A stretch of DNA of 64,000 nt from Cryobacterium psychrophilum (GCF_004365915.1 NZ_SODI01000001.1:2356001-2420000); one strand, 5' to 3'; counted from the stretch's first letter, positions 10,160 through 17,900 are shown. Notes: generated by a model from the sequence alone, not told the origin. Translations and numbers: made by a program.

Positions 10160-11379
10160 CCGCGGTGCTCGTGGTCAACTCCGGATCCTCGTCGTTCAAA
10201 TACCAGCTGATCGAGATGAGCACCGAGACGACTCTCGCGAGCGGCCTCGTCGAGCGCATCGGCGAGCTGATGGGCCAGTCCTCGCACACCGTCGCCTCCG
10301 GGTCGACGGATACCGCGGCATCCGTTCGCGAAACGGCGACCACTGAGCGGGAGCTGCCCATTCCCGACCACACGGCGGGCTTCGCCGTGATGCTGGAGGC
10401 GTTCCGTGACCACGGACCGTCGCTCGATGACCACGCGCCCGTGGCCGTCGGGCACCGCGTCGTGCATGGCGGAGCTCGTTTTCACGAGCCGACGGTCGTG
10501 ACCGAGGCGGTCGAGCGCGACATCGACGAGCTCGCCGGGCTCGCGCCGCTGCACAACCCCGGCGCCCTGCAGGGCATCACGGCCGCGATCGAAGCGTTCG
10601 CGTCGGTGCCGCACGTGGCCGTCTTTGACACCGCCTTTCACCAGACGCTGCCGCCCGAGGCCTTCACCTACGCCATCAACGCGGACCTCGCCGAACGTTT
10701 TCGGGTGCGCCGGTACGGGTTCCACGGCACCTCACACAGTTTTGTTTCCCGCGCCGGCGCCGACTTCCTGGGCCGCCCCGTGGAGGACCTGAACCAGATC
10801 GTGCTGCACCTCGGCAACGGCGGCTCCGTCTGCGCCGTGCGCGCCGGCCGCTCGGTCGAGACGAGCATGGGCATGACCCCGCTCGAAGGACTCGTCATGG
10901 GCACCCGCTCCGGCGACATCGACCCGGGCGTCTTGTTCCACCTGCACCGCAAGGCCGGCCTCGACATCGACGACCTCGACGCCCTGCTCAACCGGGGGAG
11001 CGGCCTGCTCGGGCTCACCGGACGCGGCGACCTGCGCGACGTGGTCACGGCCGCCGACTCCGGCGACGGGCCGTCCCAGCTGGCCCTCGACGTGTACGTG
11101 CACCGGCTCAAGGGTTATGTCGGGTCGTACTACGCCCAGCTCGGCCACGTCGACGTCATCACCTTCACGGCCGGCGTCGGCGAGAACAGCGCTCTCATAC
11201 GCGGCCGTGCCCTGGCCGGGCTCGAGGCGCTCGGCATCATCATCGACGCGGAGCGCAACGAGGCACGCACGCGCGGCCCGCGGCGCATCTCGACCGACGA
11301 CTCCGCCGTCACCGTGCTCGTCATCCCCACCAACGAGGAGCTCGAGATCGCCCGCCAGACCCTCTCCAAGGTCGGCTAA
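10156..11379 (+). CDS. ackA: acetate kinase
   Basis: 407-aa ASKHA-fold kinase making ATP and acetate from acetyl phosphate, or the reverse. Family signatures are present: VLVVNSGSSSFKYQL at the N-terminus, the RRYGFHGTSH motif near residues 178-187, LGNGGSVCA near 221, and VFTAGVGENS-like FTAGVGENS near 337. It overlaps pta by four bases (ATGA) and completes the phosphoketolase-Pta-Ack route. Two palindromic repeats lie downstream, between it and a convergent gene, and could stop transcription from both sides. Confidence 0.96.
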   Translation: MTAVLVVNSGSSSFKYQLIEMSTETTLASGLVERIGELMGQSSHTVASGSTDTAASVRETATTERELPIPDHTAGFAVMLEAFRDHGPSLDDHAPVAVGHRVVHGGARFHEPTVVTEAVERDIDELAGLAPLHNPGALQGITAAIEAFASVPHVAVFDTAFHQTLPPEAFTYAINADLAERFRVRRYGFHGTSHSFVSRAGADFLGRPVEDLNQIVLHLGNGGSVCAVRAGRSVETSMGMTPLEGLVMGTRSGDIDPGVLFHLHRKAGLDIDDLDALLNRGSGLLGLTGRGDLRDVVTAADSGDGPSQLALDVYVHRLKGYVGSYYAQLGHVDVITFTAGVGENSALIRGRALAGLEALGIIIDAERNEARTRGPRRISTDDSAVTVLVIPTNEELEIARQTLSKVG

Positions 11380-11406
11380 CCCCGCACCAACCCGGCCACC
11401 CTTCCC

Positions 11407-11483
11407 GCAAAACCGGTGTTTTCGAGACACGCCGAGCTGCCGCGCCGCGCGGGCCGGCGTGTCGCGAACTTTGCCGGTTTTAG
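11407..11483. repeat. REP-like palindromic repeat, copy 2
   Basis: 77-bp palindromic element 27 bases after ackA. Its left arm is GCAAAACCGG, then TGTTTTC, then GAGACACGCCG. It is nearly identical to copy 3, including the central GC-rich part, which suggests a recent local duplication. Confidence 0.88.
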
Positions 11484-11564
11484 GGTGACGTGCGGCTCGG
11501 CGACGGGTGACGGATGTCCCGGGGAGCCGGGAGCGTCGGCATCCGCGTGCGGTGTGCGGTGTGC

Positions 11565-11640
11565 GCAAAACCGGTGTTTTCGAGACACGCCGAGCTGCCG
11601 CGCCGCGCGGGCCGGCGTGTCGTAAATGTGCCGGTTTTAG
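11565..11640. repeat. REP-like palindromic repeat, copy 3
   Basis: 76-bp element in direct orientation to copy 2, almost the same sequence; 81 bases of unique sequence separate them. Its right arm (GCCGGTTTTAG) contains, on the minus strand, the TAA stop codon of the neighbouring DUF559 gene (11637-11639), so gene end and repeat overlap. Confidence 0.88.
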
Positions 11641-12530
11641 TGGTGGTGCCGAGCCCGACGCGCGTCGACGACCGTGCGGTCTATCGCGGCGAGTGTGGTC
11701 GGCCACTCGAACAGGATCTGCGCGTACGTGAGGCGAAGGGTCGGGCGGCCCAGACCCGCCGCCTGCAGATCGCGGGTGTGGTCCGGGTGAAACCGGCTCT
11801 CACCGTGCCACTCCTGCCCATCGATTTCGACGGCCACGCAATCCTCCACAACGAGATCTTCCGGGGGCATCGTTTCGGTTCCCGGCTGTCCGACGCGCAC
11901 CTGGGCATCCACTCGGTATCCCTCATGGCGCAGGCGCCGGCGTACGACCGTTTCGAGCCCGGAATCTGCGGTTAATTCCATCTCCCGGATGCCTCGGTGC
12001 AGGCGGGCCGGAGCATGCGCGCAGATGCGACGCACCTCGTTGATGGTGAGGAATTTCTCGTGCACGGCGGACTCAAGGCAGGCGATGGCGTGCTCCTCGT
12101 CCAGACAATGGATGCCTTGCCACACGGCTTCCATGGGGCTCACCAGCCAACACCTCGCGCCCTCGTCGAAGCGGGGCACCCCCCAGTGGTAATGGATCTC
12201 CCGCCCATCGAGAGCTTCCGTCGGGCGCGGGTGACTCGTGTATCCGGTGCCGCGCGCCCCGGGTGGAAGCGCCAGGTGCAGGGAGAGATCGAGGCCGGCC
12301 CATACTCTCCCACGGCGCAGTGCACTGAGGCACGCGATTCGAGCATGATTCGCCGCGGCGATGTTCTGCTCGGGATCGACGTGGGCGCACACGTACGTTC
12401 CTCGGGAAACCCGAGAGATCATTCCACCGGCCACGGCCGCTCGAATCTCCGTTGCGGCAACGCCGCGCGTGCGGAGCTCGTGGGTGGAGGCGACATGCCC
12501 GAGAGAACACAACAGAAGAAGGGGGCGCAT
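11637..12530 (-). CDS. DUF559/Vsr-like endonuclease-domain protein with AbiEi-like N-terminus
   Basis: 297-aa protein. The N-terminal ~55 residues resemble the winged-helix segment found in AbiEi-type antitoxins (GMISRVSRGTYVC). The C-terminal ~100 residues carry a DUF559/very-short-patch-repair nuclease-like fold: a conserved Glu/Asp region VAVEIDGQEWHG and then the hydrophobic RPTLRLTYAQILFEWP tail. Proteins of this kind are abundant and of unknown role in Microbacteriaceae; nuclease activity is inferred from fold resemblance only. The ATG at 12530 begins the recognisable domain. It is a single gene facing ackA, with its stop inside a palindromic repeat. Confidence 0.75.
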   Translation of the reverse strand: MRPLLLLCSLGHVASTHELRTRGVAATEIRAAVAGGMISRVSRGTYVCAHVDPEQNIAAANHARIACLSALRRGRVWAGLDLSLHLALPPGARGTGYTSHPRPTEALDGREIHYHWGVPRFDEGARCWLVSPMEAVWQGIHCLDEEHAIACLESAVHEKFLTINEVRRICAHAPARLHRGIREMELTADSGLETVVRRRLRHEGYRVDAQVRVGQPGTETMPPEDLVVEDCVAVEIDGQEWHGESRFHPDHTRDLQAAGLGRPTLRLTYAQILFEWPTTLAAIDRTVVDARRARHHH

Positions 12531-12630
12531 GCATCGAGGGTGGACCCCGGCGCCGCGATGGGGTCGGTCCTCGACCGACCCGGGGGAGTGTTTCTCCGGA
12601 ACCGTCCTGTGGAGGAGAACCGACCGCCCC

Positions 12631-12668
12631 GCAAAACCGGAGAATCTGAGACACGCCGGGCTGGCGCG
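12631..12668. repeat. REP-like palindromic repeat, left half of split copy
   Basis: Left 38 bp of an element interrupted by the transposon at 12669. It has GCAAAACCGG then GAGACACGCCG. Joined to 17779-17817 it gives exactly 77 bp, the length of copies 1 and 2. Confidence 0.85.
12661..12668. repeat. target-site duplication, left copy
   Basis: CTGGCGCG directly outside the left transposon end; the same eight bases flank the right end at 17771-17778. Confidence 0.8.
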
Positions 12669-12694
12669 TGTGGACTTCGGCGCTCTTTGGCGGC
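12669..12694 (+). repeat. left terminal inverted repeat of the transposon
   Basis: Begins TGTGGACTTC and ends TGGCGGC. It matches the right end (17745-17770, read on the other strand) at 18 of 26 positions. Confidence 0.75.
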
Positions 12695-12716
12695 GTTCTG
12701 TGATCGCTCTGTGTCG

Positions 12717-13529
12717 CTAATTCCCGGTGACGAGGATGCTGGCGGCAGCTTCGATGACGTCGTCAGTGATGGTCTCAAGCTGGTTGATCTTGAGTACTCG
12801 GTTGATCTGGGGGAAGAGCCGTTCGAGGAGGCGGAAGTTGCCGCGCGTGATGCGTTCGATCGCGGCGATGGCTTGCGCGTCGGTGAAGTCGTCGGGGTCG
12901 AGGGTTCGGCCGAAGCGTTTCCAGTGGCGGTCGAGCACGAAGAGGAGTTCATCGCGGCCGAGGGCACGGTAGTGGTGGGAGAATCCGAGTCGGCTGTATA
13001 GCTGGGGGTAGTGGCGGAAGCGCTGGTCGATTCCGGGCATGCCGATGAGGATTATCGCGAGGTGGGATCGGTCGTGCCGGTCGCGGAGGAGTTCAAGCGC
13101 GACGGGGGTGAGTCGTTCGGCTTCGTCGATGATGAGCAGTTCCACCAAGTGCGTGACCATGCCCTCGCGTTTTCGCGGTGCGGGGTCGAGCGTGCGCAGG
13201 TGCTCATCGGCGCAGATACCGACCTTGATCTGCCAGTGGTCAATTTCGTTCATGAGGGTCTTGGGGCGACAGAGCACTTCGGGTGTGTAGAAGACGGTAC
13301 GGGATCGGTTGGCGAGGGCGTAGTGCTTCGCGTCGTGGTCGCCGCGGGGTCCCCACTCGTTGATGTAAGGCTCGAGAGCGTCCCAGTTCGCGTAACGGCG
13401 AGCGGAGTTGGTCTTGCCGACGCCAGCATCGCCGTGGCAGATGCCGATAGTTCGCTCCTTTCGGACGGCGTTGGCGAACTCGGTGAAGCGGCGAGGCTCC
13501 TTGGTCACGATGAATGCCTCGTTCATCAC
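12717..13529 (-). CDS. TniB/p271-like AAA ATPase, transposition regulator
   Basis: 270-aa AAA+ ATPase of the TniB/TnsC/IstB kind, which in relatives binds target DNA and activates the DDE transposase. Walker A is CHGDAGVGKTNSARR (residues ~32-46), and Walker B is LLIIDEAERL near residue 133, followed by a sensor region IILIGMPGIDQRF. Size equals the p271 protein of Tn552. It overlaps the transposase gene by four bases (ATGA), so the pair is translationally coupled. The stop is only 48 bases from the left transposon end. Confidence 0.88.
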   Translation of the reverse strand: MMNEAFIVTKEPRRFTEFANAVRKERTIGICHGDAGVGKTNSARRYANWDALEPYINEWGPRGDHDAKHYALANRSRTVFYTPEVLCRPKTLMNEIDHWQIKVGICADEHLRTLDPAPRKREGMVTHLVELLIIDEAERLTPVALELLRDRHDRSHLAIILIGMPGIDQRFRHYPQLYSRLGFSHHYRALGRDELLFVLDRHWKRFGRTLDPDDFTDAQAIAAIERITRGNFRLLERLFPQINRVLKINQLETITDDVIEAAASILVTGN

Positions 13530-14911
13530 TCGTCTTCTTCGTAGGTGCGCAACCGCGACCGCCGGGACGGTGGTGCTTGGTCCCTTGGTTCTTCGCGGAC
13601 GGCGACGGCCGGGATGCGTTCGTTGATGATGTGACGGAGTTCGCGCCGGCGGGCGCGGCGGGCAGCCTCGATGTCGCGCAGGCTGAGTCGGAGGTTGGGG
13701 TGCTCTTCGTCGACGGCGACGCAGACGAAGGTGTCGCGGTCGTAGACGCGGATCTCGGAAATGTCGCGGGGGTCATAACGGATCGTGATGGTGTGCCCGA
13801 CGAATGGGGCGAGCGTCGGCGCGAGGTATCGCTGGCCTTGGAAGTGGATGCCGTCACGCTGCACTACGCGGTTCTTGGGGACGGTGAGGAGGAGCCCGTC
13901 GAGTTCTTCGAGGCTGTCGGGCATCCGGGGAAGCCAACCGTCGGCAACCCATGCGTCCCGTGGCGAGATGCCCAGCTCGCTGTGCGGCCGGGCGTTGTAG
14001 GTAGCGATGAACTCTCCGATGGCGCGATCGAGTCCCGGAAGATCGAGGACTGGTTGCGGTGTTCGACGGCCGGGTCCCAGGTGCCCGGGGAGGGCTGCGA
14101 GCAGCTCGGTGTTGATGGTGCCGAAGAAGCGCTCGATCTTGCCCCGTCCCTGTGGTCGGCCGACGATGGAGTGGATGATGCGGATGTGCAGTTCGATGGC
14201 GGTGCGTTCGAGGTGGTGGCTGGTGAAGTCGGACCCGCGGTCGACGTGCAGGATGTCGGGGATACCGCACATCGCCCACGTCGGATCGGTCTTGCGCCAG
14301 ATCGCCTGCCGCAGAGCCAGGGCAGTGTTGATGGCTGAGGGGGCACCGGTGAAGACCATGTACCCGCAGATGGCACGGGAGCAGTCGTCCATCACTGTGG
14401 TCAGCCAGGGGCGATCGCGTTTTCCGTCGGCGCCGACGATGAGGATGTCGAGTTCGGTGTGGTCAGATTGCCAGGTCTGGTTGGGGCGTTCCGCGCGACG
14501 GCGGAAGACGAGCTCGTACTTATCCCGATAGGAGGCCGGCCCTTCGAGCGCCAGGGTAACAAGGGCCGGATTGAGCGCTTGGATAATTTGTCGTACGGTC
14601 GCATAGCTCGGCGAGGGCAGCTCGTGCGCTTGCGCATCCGCGACGGCAAGACGATGCAGCGTGGCGACACTGGGCCGTGGCCGAGTCAGCGCCAACCGCT
14701 CGACGAACGCGACCGTCTCGGCCGAGGTTCGGCGGACACCCTTGTCTGTGCGCGCATGAGGGTCAAGGGCTGCGACGCCGCCTACTCGGTAGAGCTGGTT
14801 CCAGCGTTGCAAAGTCCGGCTAGAGATCCCGGTCTCCCGGGCGAGGACCGCGAGTGGTATCTGGTCTTCGATATGCAGCCGAAGAACACGCCATCGCTCC
14901 GCCGAATCCAC
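13526..14911 (-). CDS. DDE transposase, TniA/p480-like (Mu-type C-terminus)
   Basis: 461-aa integrase-core transposase that would cut and join the element ends. The N-terminal ~60 residues form a helix-turn-helix (ARETGISSRTLQRWNQLYR). The catalytic triad is visible in WQSDHTELDI (Asp near residue 150), HVDRGSDFTS (Asp near 222) and GRGKIERFFGTI (Glu near 258). A Mu-transposase-like beta-barrel follows (QRYLAPTLAPFVGHTITIRYDP). The acidic C-terminus may contact the ATPase. It lies between the resolvase gene (7 bases) and the coupled ATPase gene. All three read the same way, as in Tn552-like operons. Confidence 0.9.
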   Translation of the reverse strand: MDSAERWRVLRLHIEDQIPLAVLARETGISSRTLQRWNQLYRVGGVAALDPHARTDKGVRRTSAETVAFVERLALTRPRPSVATLHRLAVADAQAHELPSPSYATVRQIIQALNPALVTLALEGPASYRDKYELVFRRRAERPNQTWQSDHTELDILIVGADGKRDRPWLTTVMDDCSRAICGYMVFTGAPSAINTALALRQAIWRKTDPTWAMCGIPDILHVDRGSDFTSHHLERTAIELHIRIIHSIVGRPQGRGKIERFFGTINTELLAALPGHLGPGRRTPQPVLDLPGLDRAIGEFIATYNARPHSELGISPRDAWVADGWLPRMPDSLEELDGLLLTVPKNRVVQRDGIHFQGQRYLAPTLAPFVGHTITIRYDPRDISEIRVYDRDTFVCVAVDEEHPNLRLSLRDIEAARRARRRELRHIINERIPAVAVREEPRDQAPPSRRSRLRTYEEDE

Positions 14912-14918
14912 GAGTCAC

Positions 14919-15515
14919 CTACACGGTGGTGCTCTCGCGCGCCGCGAGGGCCTGCTGGTGGCGATACAAAGTGGCCCGGCTCCACCCGACAAGCTTTGCC
15001 GCATCCTCCGCAGTGCGGCCCTTCGCTCGGGCTTCCGTGACGAGCTTGAGTTTGTCGGCGACGACGACGGGATCTGACAGGGGCCGACCGAACTTGGTAC
15101 CCCCGTTCCGGGCGGCTGTGATGCCGGCGTTCACACGCTCGGTGATCAGTTCGCGTTCGTACTCGGCCAGGGTGGCGAGCATGTTCAGCATCAGGCGGCC
15201 CGAGGTCGTCGATGGGTCGATTCCGTCCGAGATGCTCTTCACCTGTACGGCCCGCTCTCGGAGCAGCTTCACCGTGTTGAGAACATCGATGAGTGACCGC
15301 CCGAGCCGATCGACCCGCCAGACGACGACGGTGTCACCGGGCTTGGCGTACTCGAGCAGTTTCTTCATTCCGGGGCGTGAGATCGCGGTCCGGCTGCCCG
15401 AGGTGACGTCGGCGAAAATGTCACGCTCCTGGACACCCGATTTGACCAAGGCGTCGACCTGCAGTTTCGCGTCTTGGCTTCTGGTGCTGACCCGTGTGTA
15501 CCCGAGATGTCTCAC
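14919..15515 (-). CDS. serine resolvase/invertase (TniR-like)
   Basis: About 198-aa small serine recombinase that would resolve cointegrates at the nearby res-like site. The catalytic Ser lies in LGYTRVSTRSQD near the N-terminus. Also visible are the conserved VVWRVDRLGRS (near residues 65-75), the YERELITERVNAG helix, and a C-terminal Hin-type helix-turn-helix (TAEDAAKLVGWSRATLYRHQQAL). I choose GTG 15515 because it puts the LGYTRVS motif where family members have it; TTG 15533 is an alternative with six extra residues. It is transcribed toward the transposase and ATPase. Confidence 0.88.
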   Translation of the reverse strand: MRHLGYTRVSTRSQDAKLQVDALVKSGVQERDIFADVTSGSRTAISRPGMKKLLEYAKPGDTVVVWRVDRLGRSLIDVLNTVKLLRERAVQVKSISDGIDPSTTSGRLMLNMLATLAEYERELITERVNAGITAARNGGTKFGRPLSDPVVVADKLKLVTEARAKGRTAEDAAKLVGWSRATLYRHQQALAARESTTV

Positions 15516-15556
15516 CAGACCATTCTGCCTCAATAAATGCTAAAAGCAGCGGAGGG

Positions 15557-15676
15557 AAGACACTTTGCGGTAAGACATGTTTCCAAGACAAGTCGCGTCC
15601 CGGAAATCCGCCACACGTTCCTGCAGCTCGGGGGGAGGTGTTGAGTGTCTCGGAAACCTTTAGCTTTTCGGGACAC
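15557..15676. promoter_or_regulatory. res-like recombination site and resolvase promoter region
   Basis: The 120 bases upstream of the resolvase hold repeated half-sites of the form TGTCTYGGAAA in both directions. A clean dimer is at 15645-15676 (GTGTCTCGGAAA facing GTGTCCCGAAAA). A further half-site GTTTCCAAGACA is at 15579-15590, and AAGACA copies lie at 15558 and 15572. Position and layout match resolution sites of serine resolvases; binding is inferred. Confidence 0.6.
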
Positions 15677-15966
15677 AGAACCTCATGATCGTTCTGATGG
15701 TGACCTATGTCGTTGAAGGCCGCTCGACAGCGGGCTGACGTTGACTGGCACGCTTCCAATAGGGTTATGCGCCAAGTTCCCGTCCATCCCCTCATTCTCC
15801 GGAACCAGATGCGCGGATAACGATCGCTCCCGCCAGTCTTCCTCGTGCGCACGAAGCGCAGCGGCTCTAACAAGCAGACATATTTGTCCCATTTAATGCC
15901 GACTTGCCCGGCCCCAGGTACGGCTGGGTAACTGGGTCAAGTAATGACACTCAAAAGGGGGAACTC
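15677..15966. other. non-coding stretch inside transposon, between res-like site and cargo
   Basis: About 290 bases with no convincing gene on either strand. The only clear signal is the purine run AAAAGGGGG at 15952-15960, the ribosome-binding site of the following secreted-protein gene. Confidence 0.5.
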
Positions 15967-16560
15967 ATGAGAAGGAATTTTGCAATTGCTATCGGGATCG
16001 TGGGTTCGTTGCTGACATTGGGGGTAGCTGGCCCTGCGAATGCAGCGAAGGACTCGGGTGCTGAATTCGATGATTCCAACCCGGGTTGGTATGCCGTTGC
16101 GCCAGCCAATGGGGAAGTTTTTCTTCCTGGCGAGACGGATATTTGGGTGGACACAGAATCCGAGCCCGGCACGGTATCTCCAATGCTTTTAGACCCGGCC
16201 GATTGGTGGGAGTGCCACAGCAACAACAACTCGAGCTGGGTGATCGTCGACTACCCGTTCTGGTGGGACGGGATCGAGAAGACGATGAAGCTTCAGTGCG
16301 GGGTCTCGGAATCCTACGGGTGGTTCCACATTCGCGATGGGCACATGGAGCAGTGGAAGAATCGCATCACGCAGGCAACGCCCAACGCGAGCACTGATCC
16401 CTGGGACGACTTGATGTGGTGGGGAGCCACAGGCGCACTGGACTCCCCCTACAGCAGTTCGGGCCCCACGAGTGGGAAACTTTGTGTAACGACACAGATT
16501 GACATGTACAACACGAGCACTCAGCAGCACGTCTACACGTTTTATCCGACGTACTCTTAG
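15967..16560 (+). CDS. secreted protein of unknown function (transposon cargo)
   Basis: 197-aa protein with a typical Sec signal peptide: MRRN, a hydrophobic stretch, and cleavage expected after GPANA near residue 27. The mature part is acidic, rich in Trp, Ser and Tyr, and has two Cys in its first half (WWECHS, LQCGVS) and one near the C-terminus (KLCVTT). I recognise no family; three Cys and many aromatic residues suggest a small extracellular beta-rich domain, which is only a guess. A strong ribosome-binding site (AAAGGGGG) lies six bases before the ATG. Codon use is less GC-rich than in neighbouring housekeeping genes, consistent with horizontal arrival on the transposon. Confidence 0.8.
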   Translation: MRRNFAIAIGIVGSLLTLGVAGPANAAKDSGAEFDDSNPGWYAVAPANGEVFLPGETDIWVDTESEPGTVSPMLLDPADWWECHSNNNSSWVIVDYPFWWDGIEKTMKLQCGVSESYGWFHIRDGHMEQWKNRITQATPNASTDPWDDLMWWGATGALDSPYSSSGPTSGKLCVTTQIDMYNTSTQQHVYTFYPTYS

Positions 16561-16630
16561 TCGCTAACCAACGACAGACTTATCACTGGCTACCCGTCGT
16601 CCAATCCAGACTGTTGAGCGGAGATCCCAT

Positions 16631-16960
16631 TTGAACCACTCGTCCGACCGCACGACCGTTCGCCTTCTCAACGATGGACCCATGAAATGGCCACTCTGGT
16701 TCGGGAACGCGGTTGCAGATGATCGAAGCGGGCAGCCGATCTCAGATGCTCTTGAGTTGGAACTTTTGGAATGGACGAGGTTCTACCATGAGCACTGTGA
16801 CGACGAGTGGGACAGTATCGAGAACTCCATACGCTACAACGAAATGGGATGCGCTGTCGCACAGGGAGTTTCAGCGGAGCTCGGCTCGGACTACCGCGTT
16901 CTCTTGCAACTCCAGCGAACGGCATCAGAACCGCAGAGGTGGATCGAAGTGGGTCTCTAG
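16631..16960 (+). CDS. hypothetical protein (transposon cargo)
   Basis: 109-aa acidic soluble protein, not recognised. It begins at TTG 16631, with GGAG seven bases upstream; ATG 16682 is a possible internal start. The centre is rich in Glu/Trp (LELELLEWTRFYHEHCDDEWDS), and no signal peptide or membrane segment is seen. It lies 70 bases after the secreted-protein gene in the same direction, so the two may share a transcript. Real-gene status rests on codon periodicity, the ribosome-binding site and context. Confidence 0.6.
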   Translation: MNHSSDRTTVRLLNDGPMKWPLWFGNAVADDRSGQPISDALELELLEWTRFYHEHCDDEWDSIENSIRYNEMGCAVAQGVSAELGSDYRVLLQLQRTASEPQRWIEVGL

Positions 16961-17009
16961 GCTCTGGCTCAATGCACAACAGGGGCGTTGTTGCAACTGT
17001 GCCCCTGTT

Positions 17010-17589
17010 GTGTGCGCGGCACCCGTTCGAGCTGGGCGATACGTCGGCACAGGGTGGCTCGGGATTAGGTTGGCCCTGCCGTCTTATATCGCATCGGTTT
17101 TGAGCGAGACTCGCAGCTCTGGAGGATTTCAACAGTCCTATGCCAAGCTGCCGGGTACGGACGCTGACTCCTGTTTGACTTACCCTGACGTTCGCGACGT
17201 CTTCCTCTGCCACGCTTGGGATGACCGGCTCGGTGCTGCCAAGGAGCTGCACGACCTGCTCGAGTCCAAGCACGTGTCGGTCTGGTCAGCTAGAAGGACG
17301 TCATGCTCGGCAGCAACGCCGATCCGCGTAATCGACGAGGGCCTAGCGAAGTCGCGTGCCGGGCTCGTGGTCACCCTGCACTGCTGACCCGCCTCGCGTC
17401 GGAGGGGGATCGCTGACAAAGGACCTCGGAGCTCCTGGCGCGCGACCAGCTCCTCCCCATTGTGCACGGGACGACGTAAAGACTCTCCGGGCGGTCAGTC
17501 CCCTGCTCGGCAAGCGAAGCGGGTTGAGCACTGCAGAATATTCGATGGCAGACATCGCGGCCAAGATCCCCGAGCTGGTCGACGTGTAG
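17010..17589 (+). pseudogene. decayed TIR-domain protein gene
   Basis: Fragments of one TIR domain can be read only by switching frames. Frame 1 gives DVRDVFLCHAWDDRLGAAKE and then SKHVSVWS. A second frame gives KDVMLGSN, the loop expected right after VW. Frame 1 resumes with VIDEGLAKSRAGLVV. A third frame gives SELLARDQLLPIVHG, and the last piece reads VKTLRAVSPLLGKRSGLST. The order and spacing match intact bacterial TIR proteins, where these motifs include the NAD-site region and the final helices. At least three frame changes and an internal stop at ~17385 show it is dead. The part before the TIR (CAAPVRAGRYVGTGWLGIRL) resembles the short leader of such proteins. Intact relatives often act in antiphage defence; that role here is inference. 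Confidence 0.75.
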
Positions 17590-17744
17590 GACCTGTTCGG
17601 ACTGAGGTGTGAGGGTCACTGGGCGCTGTTGCCTGCGACCTCGACGCGCGCCGGCGTGCCGCGCGCTTCTGCAATTCCTCGGAGCGGCGTCCGATAGGCC
17701 ATCGGCTTGCGAGCATCAAAGGTGACATTTAGCGTTGCGAAAAG

Positions 17745-17770
17745 GCCGCCATATATCGCTGGGATTCACA
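17745..17770 (-). repeat. right terminal inverted repeat of the transposon
   Basis: Read inward on the minus strand it begins TGTGAATCCC and ends TGGCGGC, pairing with the left end at 12669-12694. Confidence 0.75.
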
Positions 17771-17778
17771 CTGGCGCG
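17771..17778. repeat. target-site duplication, right copy
   Basis: CTGGCGCG, identical to 12661-12668. Confidence 0.8.
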
Positions 17779-17817
17779 CCACGAAACACGGCGTGTCTCG
17801 AAAAGGACCGGTTTTGC
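17779..17817. repeat. REP-like palindromic repeat, right half of split copy
   Basis: CGGCGTGTCTCG then CCGGTTTTGC, the complement of the left arm at 12631. It completes the 77-bp element interrupted by the transposon. Confidence 0.85.
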
Positions 17818-17900
17818 GCACAGGCCCCGGGATGCCGACCCTCCCGGGGTTCACCGGGCATCCGTCACCCCGTGCCCACCGCGCGTCCGGCCCGGAGTCA

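Larger units (their letters stand above)
12669..17770 (-). mobile_element. Tn552/Tn5053-like transposon, 5.1 kb, with resolvase and cargo
   Basis: The element is delimited from the sequence alone. Both ends begin TGTG when read inward, and their outer 26 bases match at 18 positions, ending in an identical TGGCGGC. It is flanked by an exact 8-bp direct repeat CTGGCGCG, consistent with a target-site duplication. Removing the element and one copy of the 8-mer restores a 77-bp palindromic repeat. Inside are an AAA ATPase (270 aa), a DDE transposase (461 aa), a serine resolvase and a res-like site, the set known from Tn552 (p271, p480, resolvase) and Tn5053 (TniB, TniA, TniR). No TniQ is seen. Cargo (15.9-17.6 kb) is a secreted protein, a small unknown protein and a TIR-domain pseudogene. 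The cargo looks lower in GC than its surroundings. Confidence 0.88.

Noticed and set aside
12631..15682. Reading the resolvase-side TGTCCCGAAAAG sequence as the outer end of the transposon
   Set aside because: It forms an inverted dimer upstream of the resolvase, as in a res site, has no matching left end or target duplication, and the ends at 12669 and 17770 fit far better.
15421..15873. 150-codon minus-strand frame across the res-like site
   Set aside because: It overlaps the resolvase start and the repeated half-sites, and its translation resembles nothing; regulatory DNA is the better reading.
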